In this document: one piece after another, positions 16,569-25,300 of the stretch
Layout of the letters: each line of letters starts with the position of its first letter
How positions within the stretch are numbered: the first letter of the stretch is position 1
DNA from: VFMC01 sp963791635
GTDB taxonomy: Bacteria > Actinomycetota > Acidimicrobiia > Acidimicrobiales > Ilumatobacteraceae
Direction: 5' to 3'
Length of the DNA: 64,000 bases
Assembly (NCBI GenBank): GCA_963791635.1
Contig: CAWBTC010000012.1
Span: forward strand, 1 to 64,000
Made by a program: the position numbers and the translations under genes
The notes under the pieces: generated by a model
Told to the model about the DNA's origin: nothing
Seen by the model: the letters and a program-made list of their open reading frames with translations, nothing else
Database searches by the model: none

Positions 16569-18512
16569 GTGGACGAGGACGCACCCACCGAGGACGCGCT
16601 CACCCCCGAGCAGCAGTCGGCGAACCAGATGGCGACCGTGCTGCGCGGGCTCGATCCCGAGCAGCGGATCGCGGTCACCACCGACGCGTCGCCCTTGGCC
16701 ATCGTCGCCGCCGCCGGATCGGGCAAGACGATGGTCCTCACCCGACGCATCGCCCGACGCCTGCTCGATGGATCTGCCGACGCTCGCCACGTGCTCGCTC
16801 TCACCTTCACCCGTGATGCCGCGGGCGAACTGCGGCGCCGTCTCCGCCGGCTCGACATCCGCGAACCGATCGAGACCGGCACCTTCCACGCGGTGGCGCT
16901 GCGCATCCTGCGGGATCGGGCGATGGCAGCCGGCACGGCTGCACCGGTCGTCGCCAACGACCGTGGCCGACTGATCCGCGAGGTCCTCACCGAGACGCGC
17001 ATGCGGTGCGAGCCCGGCGGAGCACTGGCCGACATCGACTGGGCCCGTGCCCGGCTCGTCGAGCCGGGCGAGTTCGCCGACGCCACGCGCAAGGCTCGCC
17101 GGCGACCGGCGCTCACTGGCGACGCCTACGCACTCGTGTACGAGCGCTACGTCGCGCTGAAGAAGCGACGGGGAGTGATCGACTTCGACGATCTGCTCGC
17201 CGACCTCCTCGATCAGATGCGTCGCGACCCCACCTTCGGCGACGTGGTGCGCTGGCGCTTCCGGCACCTGTTCGTCGACGAGGCCCAGGACCTCAACCCG
17301 CTGCAGTTCGCACTGCTCGAACAGATCCGCAGCGGCCGACCCGACATCTGCCTCGTCGGTGATCACCGCCAGGCCATCTACGGGTGGAACGGCGCCGATC
17401 CGTCCACCCTGCTCGAGGTCGAGCGCTACTACCCGGGCGTCACGGTCGTCTCGCTCACCGGCAACTACCGGTGCTCACCCCAGATCGTGCGGGCCGGCTC
17501 GGCCGCGCTCGTCGCCGCGGCCATCGACGACGACACCGAGTCACGGCGCGTCGATTCCCGCGCGATCTCGATCGTCGCCGCCGTCGACGAACGCGACGAG
17601 GCCCGCCGGGTGGCCACGATCGTTCGCGACCTCGTGCAACGCCACGGCCTGAAGCAGGTCGCCGTGTTGGCCCGCACGAACGACCAGCTCGACGCGCTCG
17701 GGCGGGCAATCACCTCGGCCGGCATGCCCATGACGCGCGCTGTGGGTGCGAGCATCCTCGATCGCACGATCATGGAAGCATCCCGCACCCAGAACCGCGA
17801 GCAACTGGCAGCGTGGGCGGAGTCGGTGTGGACCTCAGACGAGGTGAGTCCCGTGCGCGCCCGCGTTGCCGAGGAGGTCGACCGCTTCCTCAGCTCCAAC
17901 GAGTCCGGCGGCTTTCGCACCTGGGTCGAGCTTCGTCAGCCGTTCGACGACCTCGAACCCGATGACGACGGCGCCGTGGCATTGCTCACGTTCCATGCCG
18001 CGAAGGGCCGCGAATGGGACGGCGTCGTGGTGACCGGCGTGGAGGTGGGTCTGGTGCCGCACTCGTCGTCGTCGACACCCGCCCAGCGCACCGAGGAGGC
18101 CCGCCTGTTGTACGTGGCCCTCACCCGCGCCGGCAGCGAGCTGGTGGTGACGTGGGCGGCGCAACGGCGCGACAATCCCACCGGGGCGAGCCCGTGGCTC
18201 GAGGCGGTCGAGGCGACGATCGACCACGAGCAGCCCCAGCCGCCACCAGCGATGTTGAAGCGTCCGGCCCGCCCCGTCGATCCGCTCGATGCGCTCCGCG
18301 CCTGGCGCGACGGCGTGGCGAGGGCAGCGGGGGTGTCGGCGCAGGCGGTGTGCAGCGATCAGGCGCTGCGGGCGCTGCTGGCCGAACCGCCGACGGATGC
18401 CGCTGCACTGGCCAAGCGGCTCGGCGTCGGGACCAGCGCCGCCGAGCGGTTGGCACCGAAGCTGCTGGCCCTCTTCAGCCCTTCCGCTGGCCGCGACCCT
18501 GCATCAGCCTGA
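16569..18512 (+). CDS. uvrD2: UvrD2-type superfamily 1 DNA helicase with HRDC domain
   Basis: 647 residues from GTG 16569. Motif I VAAAGSGKTMVL, Ia ALTFTRDAAGEL, II FVDEAQDLNPLQ, III VGDHRQAIYGWNGAD, IV SLTGNYRCSPQI, V TFHAAKGREWDGVVVTG and VI LLYVALTRAGSELVV are all intact. The C-terminal 80 residues (PLDALRAWRDGVARAAGVSAQAV ... AERLAPKLLALF) form an HRDC domain, the hallmark of actinobacterial UvrD2, a 3'-5' helicase. It lacks the cysteine cluster of mycobacterial UvrD2. Its last 38 bp overlap the convergent thioesterase gene. Confidence 0.9.
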   Translation: MDEDAPTEDALTPEQQSANQMATVLRGLDPEQRIAVTTDASPLAIVAAAGSGKTMVLTRRIARRLLDGSADARHVLALTFTRDAAGELRRRLRRLDIREPIETGTFHAVALRILRDRAMAAGTAAPVVANDRGRLIREVLTETRMRCEPGGALADIDWARARLVEPGEFADATRKARRRPALTGDAYALVYERYVALKKRRGVIDFDDLLADLLDQMRRDPTFGDVVRWRFRHLFVDEAQDLNPLQFALLEQIRSGRPDICLVGDHRQAIYGWNGADPSTLLEVERYYPGVTVVSLTGNYRCSPQIVRAGSAALVAAAIDDDTESRRVDSRAISIVAAVDERDEARRVATIVRDLVQRHGLKQVAVLARTNDQLDALGRAITSAGMPMTRAVGASILDRTIMEASRTQNREQLAAWAESVWTSDEVSPVRARVAEEVDRFLSSNESGGFRTWVELRQPFDDLEPDDDGAVALLTFHAAKGREWDGVVVTGVEVGLVPHSSSSTPAQRTEEARLLYVALTRAGSELVVTWAAQRRDNPTGASPWLEAVEATIDHEQPQPPPAMLKRPARPVDPLDALRAWRDGVARAAGVSAQAVCSDQALRALLAEPPTDAAALAKRLGVGTSAAERLAPKLLALFSPSAGRDPASA

Positions 18513-19125
18513 CGAAGACCTCGGGCTTCATCGACACGAACAAGCCCTCTGCCTCGGCGCACAACATCTCGCCGTGGCGCAGCGTCGCCGACGTGTGGAT
18601 CTTGCGACCCTCCACTCGGTCGATGCGTCCTTCGAAGCGCAGCGGGCGGTGCAAGGGCGTTGGTGAGCGGTAGCTGATCTGCAGGCGGGCAGTCATGCCC
18701 GGTTGTCCCCCGAGCGACTGGGCGAAGCCGAGCACTTCATCGAAGCTGGCGGCGATGAACCCTCCGTGCACACATCCAGGCGGACCTTCGTAGGCCGAGC
18801 CGAACATCACCTCACCAACCACGATGCCGCCGTCGACGCGCATCGCGATCGGAGGCGCGAGCGGGTTGAGACCGCCGACGAGCGGGCTGAAGTCGAGAAA
18901 GATCGCGTCCTGGTGATCCGACAGCGACGCCTCGGCACCGGAGTACGCGCGGTCGTGCTCGCGGGTCTCGAGCACCTCGGCAGCCTGCTCCACGAGATCG
19001 CGAGCCTGCTCGAACGCATCGTCGCTCGCAGTCGATGACGTCAGTTGTTCGATCACCCGGCGGGCCGCTTCCGACAGCCGGTACCGGGCGTCGGCGGGAT
19101 CCTGCGAACGCGCAAAGTCGAACAT
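18475..19125 (-). CDS. PaaI-type hotdog thioesterase
   Basis: 216 residues from ATG 19125; the frame is open further upstream but would overlap the exonuclease III gene. The hotdog core reads GPPGCVHGGFIAASFDEVLGFAQSLGG, with the HGG loop and the acidic residue on the long helix, then TARLQISYRSPTPLHRPLRFEGRIDRVEGRKIHTSATL. A probable acyl-CoA thioesterase, chain length unknown. The N-terminal 70 residues are helical and acidic. It begins 5 nt after the exonuclease III stop, so the two are likely co-transcribed. Confidence 0.82.
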   Translation of the reverse strand: MFDFARSQDPADARYRLSEAARRVIEQLTSSTASDDAFEQARDLVEQAAEVLETREHDRAYSGAEASLSDHQDAIFLDFSPLVGGLNPLAPPIAMRVDGGIVVGEVMFGSAYEGPPGCVHGGFIAASFDEVLGFAQSLGGQPGMTARLQISYRSPTPLHRPLRFEGRIDRVEGRKIHTSATLRHGEMLCAEAEGLFVSMKPEVFVRLMQGRGQRKG

Positions 19126-19130
19126 CGAGC

Positions 19131-19433
19131 TCACTCGAGCGGGTCGAGCAGATCGACGACGACGGGAGCGTGGTCCGACGGTGACGTTCCCTTGCGCGCA
19201 TTGCGGTCGACGATCGACCACGCCGCCCGCTCGGCGATCGCCCGCGTCCCGAGCAGGAGATCGATGCGCAGGCCACGACCCTGATGGAAGTCACCGGCGC
19301 GGTAGTCCCACCAGCTGTAGAGGCGATCCTGGGGCCAGTGCTGACGGAACACGTCGACGAGGCCCCACGCCTCCAGATCGGTGAGCAGGTCGCGTTCGGC
19401 TTGGCTCGTGTGCGTGGCGTCGACGAACTTCAT
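19131..19433 (-). CDS. xthA: Exonuclease III, C-terminal fragment (frameshifted)
   Basis: 100 residues from ATG 19433. Carries the second half of the family: YSWWDYRAGDFHQGRGLRIDLLL (catalytic Asp58, equivalent to Asp229 of E. coli ExoIII) and GTSPSDHAPVVVDL (Asp87-His88, equivalent to Asp258-His259). It starts with ATGA overlapping the stop of the N-terminal half. Alone it lacks the Glu, Tyr and Asp-x-Asn residues on the other fragment, so activity would need both pieces to assemble or a frame correction. One added base at the joint gives a normal 261-residue enzyme. Confidence 0.75.
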   Translation of the reverse strand: MKFVDATHTSQAERDLLTDLEAWGLVDVFRQHWPQDRLYSWWDYRAGDFHQGRGLRIDLLLGTRAIAERAAWSIVDRNARKGTSPSDHAPVVVDLLDPLE

Positions 19434-19915
19434 GGGTCGTAGACGTCGCGGTTGTCGGGGGCGATGTTGAAGTCGCCCGTGACCACGAGCGGCTCGTCGG
19501 GGCTGCCGACGGCGTCGACGTGGCGCTTCAGTTGGGCCAGCCAGCGGAGCTTGTACTGGTAGTGATCGTTGTCGAGCGAACGACCGTTGGGCACGTACAC
19601 GCTCGTGCAGCGCACCCCGCCGCACCGGGCGGTGATGAGGCGTGCGTCCGGATCGGGGTCACCCGAGGTGGTTGCGAAGTTGGCCACGACATCCTCGATG
19701 CCGACCCTCGACAGGATCGCCACGCCGTTCCACTGGCCCTGGCCATGATGCACCGACTCGTAGCCGAGCCCTTGGAAGGTGAGCGCCGGGAAGGCGTCGT
19801 CTGCGAGCTTGGTCTCCTGCATGCACAGCACGTCGGGCTGCACCTCCGCGAGCCATTCCTCCACGCGGGGGAGACGGACCTTGAGCGAGTTGACGTTCCA
19901 GGTGGCGATGCGCAC
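19430..19915 (-). CDS. xthA: Exonuclease III, N-terminal fragment (frameshifted)
   Basis: 161 residues from ATG 19915: MRIATWNVNSLKVRL start, Asn7, Glu34 (CMQETK), Tyr107 (TSVYVPNG) and GDFNIAP (Asp148, Asn150). These are the metal and nucleophile-positioning residues of the AP endonuclease/3'-5' exonuclease family. The frame ends abruptly after DNRDVYDP, where full-length homologues run on into an F.GATH-like segment, present here in the next frame. The whole locus 19131-19915 is 785 nt, one base short of 262 codons. Base-excision repair role if functional. Confidence 0.8.
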   Translation of the reverse strand: MRIATWNVNSLKVRLPRVEEWLAEVQPDVLCMQETKLADDAFPALTFQGLGYESVHHGQGQWNGVAILSRVGIEDVVANFATTSGDPDPDARLITARCGGVRCTSVYVPNGRSLDNDHYQYKLRWLAQLKRHVDAVGSPDEPLVVTGDFNIAPDNRDVYDP

Positions 19916-19957
19916 GCCACGACCGTAGCGGCCGATCGCTCCTGTTGCAGCGGTCGG

Positions 19958-21583
19958 TCAGCGGTGACGGCGAGTGCGTTTGGCCGGCGCTGCGGACGCC
20001 TCGACCGGTACAGCCACCGGCCCGGGAGCAGCGACCGATGTGGTTCGCTTCGTTGCTCCACTGGCCTTCGCCGCCCCGTTCGCTTTCGTGGCCGGTTTCG
20101 TGGCCGGTTTCGTGGCCGGACCTGGAGCCGCTGTGGCCTTCGCGGACGGCTTCGCCGCCAGGGCCTTGTCCACCTTGGCTGGAGCCGTGGTCGTGGCCTT
20201 CGCGGTCGTCACCATCGCGGTCGTCACCTTCGCGGTCGTCGCCTTCGCGGTCGTCGCCTTCGCGGTCGTGGCCTTCGCGGTCGTGGCCTTCGCGGTCGTG
20301 GCCTTCGCGGTCGTGGTCTTCGCGGTCGCCTTGGCTGCCCGCGCCGGCTTCGCCGCGACGTTCGGCGCTGCGGGCACCGGCGCGTTGATGACGACGCCGG
20401 CCGCGGCTGCCTTCTTCGGAGCCCGCGTGGCCTTCGCCGGTGCAACTGCGGGCGCTCCCGCAGCGTCGGCCAACGCCTTCTTGCTCGGCCGCCGACTCTT
20501 CGCCGGCGCGGCGTCGACGGCGAGTGCGACGGTCGACCCTGCAACTGGCGCAACTGGCGCAACTGGCACAATGGACTTCTTCGTGCGCCTCGTTGCCTTT
20601 GCTGGCACGTCGGCCGGCAACTTCACGGTCGCCATCGATGCCATCGCGAGATCGATGCTGCGCCGTGCAGGTGCGAAGCTCTCCACCACGAGGGTGACCG
20701 CATCTCCGATCTTCATGAACTCGCGGGCGCTGCGCGGGGCCGGATCACTCATCAGCCGCAGCGGCACGTAGCCCTTCACGTCGCCGACACGCACATAGGC
20801 CCCGTGCGAGGAGTAGTTCTCCACGACGGCGTTCACGCTGCTGCCGAGCGGGTGGTGCTCGACGAACGACAAGAACGCCATCAGATCGTTCACCTGCTGC
20901 CCGGCCTTTGGCGCTGCGGTGGCCGCCTGCTGACGCTCGGGAACAGGCGCTGGCGCGGCGGCGCGGGACGCCGGGGACGCCGGGCCACGTCCTCGGACGC
21001 CGGGCGGCGGGGCCTTGGGCACCGGCATCGGCAGACTTGCCTCGGGCGACCCGATGCGAGCACTTCCGCGCTTGTCGGAGCGCTCCGAGCGCTCGGAACG
21101 GTCCGCCCGTTCGGAGCCACCCGACTTCTTGCGCTTGGCCTCCTTCATCGCACTGCGGCTCACCGGGCCACGCACCGGGATGCGGGGCACGAACACCCAA
21201 CCGATGTGCGGTACGGGCTTGCCGCCGATGAGCCGACCCTCGTCGAACAGCCACTCGTACTGACCGTGGAACTCCTGAAAGGAGTCGTTGGTGAGGATCG
21301 TGGCCCCCACCTTGTTGGCGATCGAGAGCACGAACGCGTCACCACGGCCCACAGCGCCGGCGGGTGGGGCAACGAGCTCGTTGTTGGCGATCGCCTCGTC
21401 GAACTCGGTCACCTCCTTGCCATCGATTCGATGGCCGAACGTGGCGTCGACGACGACGGTGATGAGGGCGTCGGGCTGCTCAGCCATGAACGCCATCACC
21501 GCCTCGTTCAGCTGGGCGAGGCTCGGCATGGAGCGACCCTCGGTGGCGATGTTGGAACCGTCAACGACGACGTGGTGAGGCAT
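19958..21583 (-). CDS. NYN/Zc3h12a-like ribonuclease with S1-like domain and histone-H1-like tail
   Basis: 541 residues. Residues 1-140 are a PIN-fold NYN nuclease: VVVDGSNIATEG (Asp8), VVVDATFG (Asp46), GRGDAFVLSIAN (Asp82) and ILTNDSFQEF (Asp100) supply the acidic cluster; HIGWVFVPRIP closes the domain. A charged linker (SERADRSERSERSDKRG) follows. Residues about 246-315 look like an S1/OB RNA-binding domain (SSVNAVVENYSSHGAYVRVGDVKGYVPL). Residues 320-541 are Lys/Ala/Thr/Pro-rich, with KATTA repeats as in histone H1 tails. Likely an RNA-binding RNase; targets unknown. I chose ATG 21583 over TTG 21598. Confidence 0.8.
   Translation of the reverse strand: MPHHVVVDGSNIATEGRSMPSLAQLNEAVMAFMAEQPDALITVVVDATFGHRIDGKEVTEFDEAIANNELVAPPAGAVGRGDAFVLSIANKVGATILTNDSFQEFHGQYEWLFDEGRLIGGKPVPHIGWVFVPRIPVRGPVSRSAMKEAKRKKSGGSERADRSERSERSDKRGSARIGSPEASLPMPVPKAPPPGVRGRGPASPASRAAAPAPVPERQQAATAAPKAGQQVNDLMAFLSFVEHHPLGSSVNAVVENYSSHGAYVRVGDVKGYVPLRLMSDPAPRSAREFMKIGDAVTLVVESFAPARRSIDLAMASMATVKLPADVPAKATRRTKKSIVPVAPVAPVAGSTVALAVDAAPAKSRRPSKKALADAAGAPAVAPAKATRAPKKAAAAGVVINAPVPAAPNVAAKPARAAKATAKTTTAKATTAKATTAKATTAKATTAKATTAKVTTAMVTTAKATTTAPAKVDKALAAKPSAKATAAPGPATKPATKPATKANGAAKASGATKRTTSVAAPGPVAVPVEASAAPAKRTRRHR
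20095..20118. repeat. 12-bp tandem repeat (Lys-Pro-Ala-Thr coding)
   Basis: ttcgtggccggt at 20095-20106 and a one-mismatch copy at 20107-20118, with related sequence on both sides. On the minus strand it encodes TKPATKPATK in the basic tail of the NYN protein. Confidence 0.6.
20189..20328. repeat. 15-bp tandem repeat array (KATTA coding)
   Basis: About nine copies of a 15-bp unit (plus-strand gtcgtggccttcgcg with c/g variants). On the minus strand they encode Lys-Ala-Thr-Thr-Ala repeats, with two copies changed to KVTTA and MVTTA. Copies are nearly identical, so recent expansion by slippage is likely. Confidence 0.85.
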
Positions 21584-21668
21584 AACGTGTCCAGTCAACC
21601 ACGGTTGCAGCCCCGACGGCCGGATCCCGTACCTGCGACCTCACCAGGGCGTCGCTACCATCGCCCAC

Positions 21669-22343
21669 ATGTCCGACGCCCGCGCCTCGTCCAACGGTTC
21701 TCCCGCGACTCCCGTGCCCAAGGCCGTGCTCTGGGACTTCGGTGGCGTGATCCTCTCCAGCCCGTTCGAAGCCTTCAACCATTACGAGCAACGCCATCAC
21801 CTGCCACCCGACTTCATTCGTGGCGTGAACGCCACCGACCCTCATACGAACGCCTGGGCGCACCTCGAGCGCAGCGACATCACACCTGCCGAGTTCGATG
21901 AGGCCTTCGCGGCCGAGAGCGAGGCCCTCGGTCACCGCGTCCCCGGCGCTGACGTGCTGGCACTGTTGTCGGGCGAAGTGCGCCCCGAGATGGTGCGCGC
22001 CCTCGACCGTGTGATCGAGGCCGGCTACCGCACGGCCTGTCTCACGAACAACGTGAGCGGCGAGCACGCGTCGAGGGAGCGGGCCGCGACGATCAGCGCG
22101 ATCATGGCGCGCTTCGACCACGTGGTCGAGAGCAGCAAGGTAGGCGTGCGCAAGCCCGAGCCGCGCTTCTACGAGATCGCGTGCGCACTGCTCGACGTGA
22201 CACCCCAGGAGTGCGTGTTCCTCGACGACCTCGGTATCAACCTGAAACCGGCTGCAGCGATGGGAATGCGCACGATCAAGGTGCTCGACCCGGCAGATGC
22301 CATCACCGCGCTGTCGAACCTGCTCGACCTCGACCTGACCTGA
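21669..22343 (+). CDS. HAD-superfamily hydrolase
   Basis: 224 residues. Motif I is WDFGGVIL, nucleophile Asp then Gly-Gly, as in the ACAD10/epoxide-hydrolase N-terminal HAD group rather than DxDxT. Motif II is CLTNNVSG, motif III Lys in VGVRKPEPRFYEIAC, and motif IV FLDDLGINLKPAAAMGM. Substrate unknown. ATG 21669 is divergent from the NYN gene across 85 bp. The stop codon lies inside a CCTGA tandem repeat, so the last residues (LDLDLT) are set by repeat register. Confidence 0.87.
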   Translation: MSDARASSNGSPATPVPKAVLWDFGGVILSSPFEAFNHYEQRHHLPPDFIRGVNATDPHTNAWAHLERSDITPAEFDEAFAAESEALGHRVPGADVLALLSGEVRPEMVRALDRVIEAGYRTACLTNNVSGEHASRERAATISAIMARFDHVVESSKVGVRKPEPRFYEIACALLDVTPQECVFLDDLGINLKPAAAMGMRTIKVLDPADAITALSNLLDLDLT

Positions 22344-22360
22344 CCTGACCTGACCTGACC
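22334..22360. repeat. Pentanucleotide CCTGA repeat, five copies
   Basis: Perfect cctga units at 22334-22358 plus cc. The TGA stop of the HAD gene (22341-22343) falls in the second unit. Because the period is not a multiple of three, slippage would change the C-terminus, but another in-register TGA would soon follow. Confidence 0.9.
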
Positions 22361-22387
22361 CGTCGCTGAAGCCCTCCGTGGGCGAGG

Positions 22388-25300
22388 TCAGAAGCCCTGG
22401 AACGTGTCGTCCATGAGGTCGGCGAGCTCCTGGTCGTGGATCGCCTTCGAGCCCGTCGCCGGGCTGCCGCTCTCCACCCGGGCAACGTGGCGCAGGTCGT
22501 AACCACGCTCCTTCACGCGCCAGGTGCGGTGCTCGACGAAGCTCCACGAGCCCATGTTCTCCGGCTCTTCCTGCAACCACACGAGGTCGTGGGCATTCGG
22601 GTAGTGCTCGAGCACGGCGAGCATCTGCTCGGCCGGGAAGGGGTAGAGCTGTTCGACGCGGACGATCGCCACTGGTGCCTGACGCTTGTTGCGCTCGTTG
22701 AACGCGTCCCACGCCACCTTGCCCGAGCAGAACACGATGCGCTGCACCGTGTTCGGGTCGGTGACCCACGGATCGTCGAGCACCTCTTCGAACGATCCCT
22801 GCGTGAAGGCATCGATGTGGCTCATCACATCCTTGGATCGCAGCGGCGACTTCGGGGCGAACATCACCAGCGGCTTGCGAACATCTCGACGAACCTGGCG
22901 GCGCAAGAGGTGGAAGTACTGCGCGGCCGTCGTGGCGTTGACCACCTGGATGTTGTCCTCGGCGCACAGGGTGAGGAAGCGCTCGATGCGGGCCGAGCTG
23001 TGCTCGGGTCCCTGACCCTCGTAGCCGTGCGGCAGCAGCAGGACGAGCCCGTTCTCCTGACCCCACTTGTCCTCCGCGGCGACGAGGTACTGGTCGATGA
23101 TGATCTGCGCGCCGTTGATGAAATCGCCGAACTGCGCCTCCCACACCACGAGTGCGTCGTGGTTGGAGTGGGCGTAGCCGTACTCGTAGCCGAGCGCCGC
23201 ATACTCACTGAGGAGCGAGTCGTACACCCAGATGTCGGCTTCTTTGCCCGCAAGGTGCTGCAGCGGGATGAAGATCTGCTCGTCTTCGTAGTCGACGAGC
23301 GCGGCATGACGATGGCTGAACGTGCCACGCCGGCAGTCCTCACCGGCGAGACGCACGGGAGTGCCCTCGAGGACGAGTGAGCCGAACGCGAACGCCTCGG
23401 CGGTCGCCCAATCGACCATGCCGGTCTCGTCGTACTGCTTGGCCCGTGCAGCGAACTGGCGGCCGAGCTTGGGGTGGACGGTGAAGCCATCCGGGTAGTT
23501 GGTGAGCTGGGCGAAGATGAGATCGAGCGTCGCTCGGTCGACGCCGGTGGGCACGTGCGGCAGGACGCCGCGTGGCCGCGGTGGCTTGGCTGCTTTCACC
23601 TTCTCCGGCGCATGGGCACGGGTCTCGTCGAGCGCGACCTGCAGCTTCGACTGGAAGTCGTTCAGCGCGCCTTCAGCCTCTTCGAGGGTGATGTCGCCTC
23701 GCTTGACGAGCTGCTCGACATAGATCTTGCGCACGCTGCGACGCTCGGCGATCGCTTTGTACATGAGCGGTTGGGTATAGCTGGGGTCGTCACCCTCGTT
23801 GTGCCCGTGGCGGCGGTAGCAGACCATGTCGATGACCACGTCCTTGTGGAACGTCTGCCGGTACTCGAACGCCAGTCGAGCCACACGCACGCACGCTTCG
23901 GGGTCGTCGCCGTTCACGTGGAAGATCGGCGCCTGCACCGTCTTCGCGACGTCGCTGCAGTACAGCGACGAGCGCGCATACTGAGGCGAGGTGGTGAAGC
24001 CGATCTGGTTGTTGATGATCAGGTGGATCGTGCCGCCCACGCGGTAGCCGCTGATGTCGCTCATCGCCAGGCACTCGGCCACGATGCCCTGTCCGGCGAA
24101 GGCCGCGTCACCGTGCAGGAGCAACGACAACACCGGGAACGAGTTGGGTGGATCGATCTGGTCCTGCTGGGCACGGACCATGCCCATCACGATCGGGTCG
24201 ACGGTCTCGAGGTGGCTCGGATTGGCGGCCAGCTCGATCTTCAGGCTGGCTCCGGACACGGACTCGTACTTGCCCGTGGCGCCGAGGTGGTACTTCACAT
24301 CGCCGCTGCCCTGCACCGACGACGGGTCGACGTGGCCCTCGAACTCCTTGAAGATCTGGTCGTAGCTCTTGCCCATCACGTTGGCGAGGACGCTGAGACG
24401 ACCACGGTGGGCCATGCCGATCACGGCACCATCGAGGCCCGCATCTGCCGAGCGCGACAGCACTTCGTCGAGGATCGGGATCGCCGACTCGGCGCCTTCG
24501 AGACCGAAGCGCTTGGTTCCGACGTACTTGGTGGCGAGGAACTTCTCGAACGCCTCGGCCGAGTTGACCCGCTCCAGGATCCGGTGCTTCTCCTCCTTGG
24601 TGAAGTCGAACTGCACGCCTTCGAGGTTCGATTGGATCCAGCGCTGTTCCTCGGTGTTCTGGATGTGCATGTACTCGACGCCGATGGTTCGGCAGTACGC
24701 GTCGCGAAGCACCCCGAGGAGATCGCCGAGGGTCATCCGGTCGACGCCGCCGACGCCACCGGTGAGGAACTCACGGTCGAGGTCCCAGATGGTGAGCCCG
24801 TAGGTCGCGGGGTCGAGCTCTTGAGGCAGCTCGGGTTGCCGCCAGCGCAGCGGATCGAGGTCGGCGATCAGGTGACCGCGCACGCGGTGGACGCGGATGA
24901 GCGTGGCAACCTGCATCTGCTTGTGCAGCATCGCGTCTTCACGGTTGATCGGGTTGACGTCGGAACGCCACTTCACTGCCTCGTACGGCACGCCGAGGCT
25001 CTGGAAGATCCGCTCGTAGAAGCCATGATCGCCCATCAGCAGTTCGTGGACGCGCTTCAAGAACATGCCGCTCTCGGCGCCCTGGATGATGCGGTGGTCG
25101 TACGTGCTGGTGACCGTGACGACCTTGCTGATGCCGAGTGAGCCGAGGGCGTGCTCGTCGGCACCCTGGAACTCGGCCGGGTAGTCGATGCTGCCGACGC
25201 CCACGATCACGCCCTGGCCCGGCATCAGCCGCGGCACCGACTGGACGGTGCCGATCGTGCCGGGGTTGGTGAGCGTGACGGTCGCGCCCTGGAAATCGGA

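Noticed and set aside
20189..20328. Possible CRISPR-like repeat array
   Set aside because: 15-bp units with no spacers, in frame inside a protein tail; simple tandem repeat.
23474..25141. Plus-strand open frame of 555 codons opposite kgd
   Set aside because: Antisense shadow with low-complexity His/Arg/Asp composition; kgd is continuous on the minus strand.
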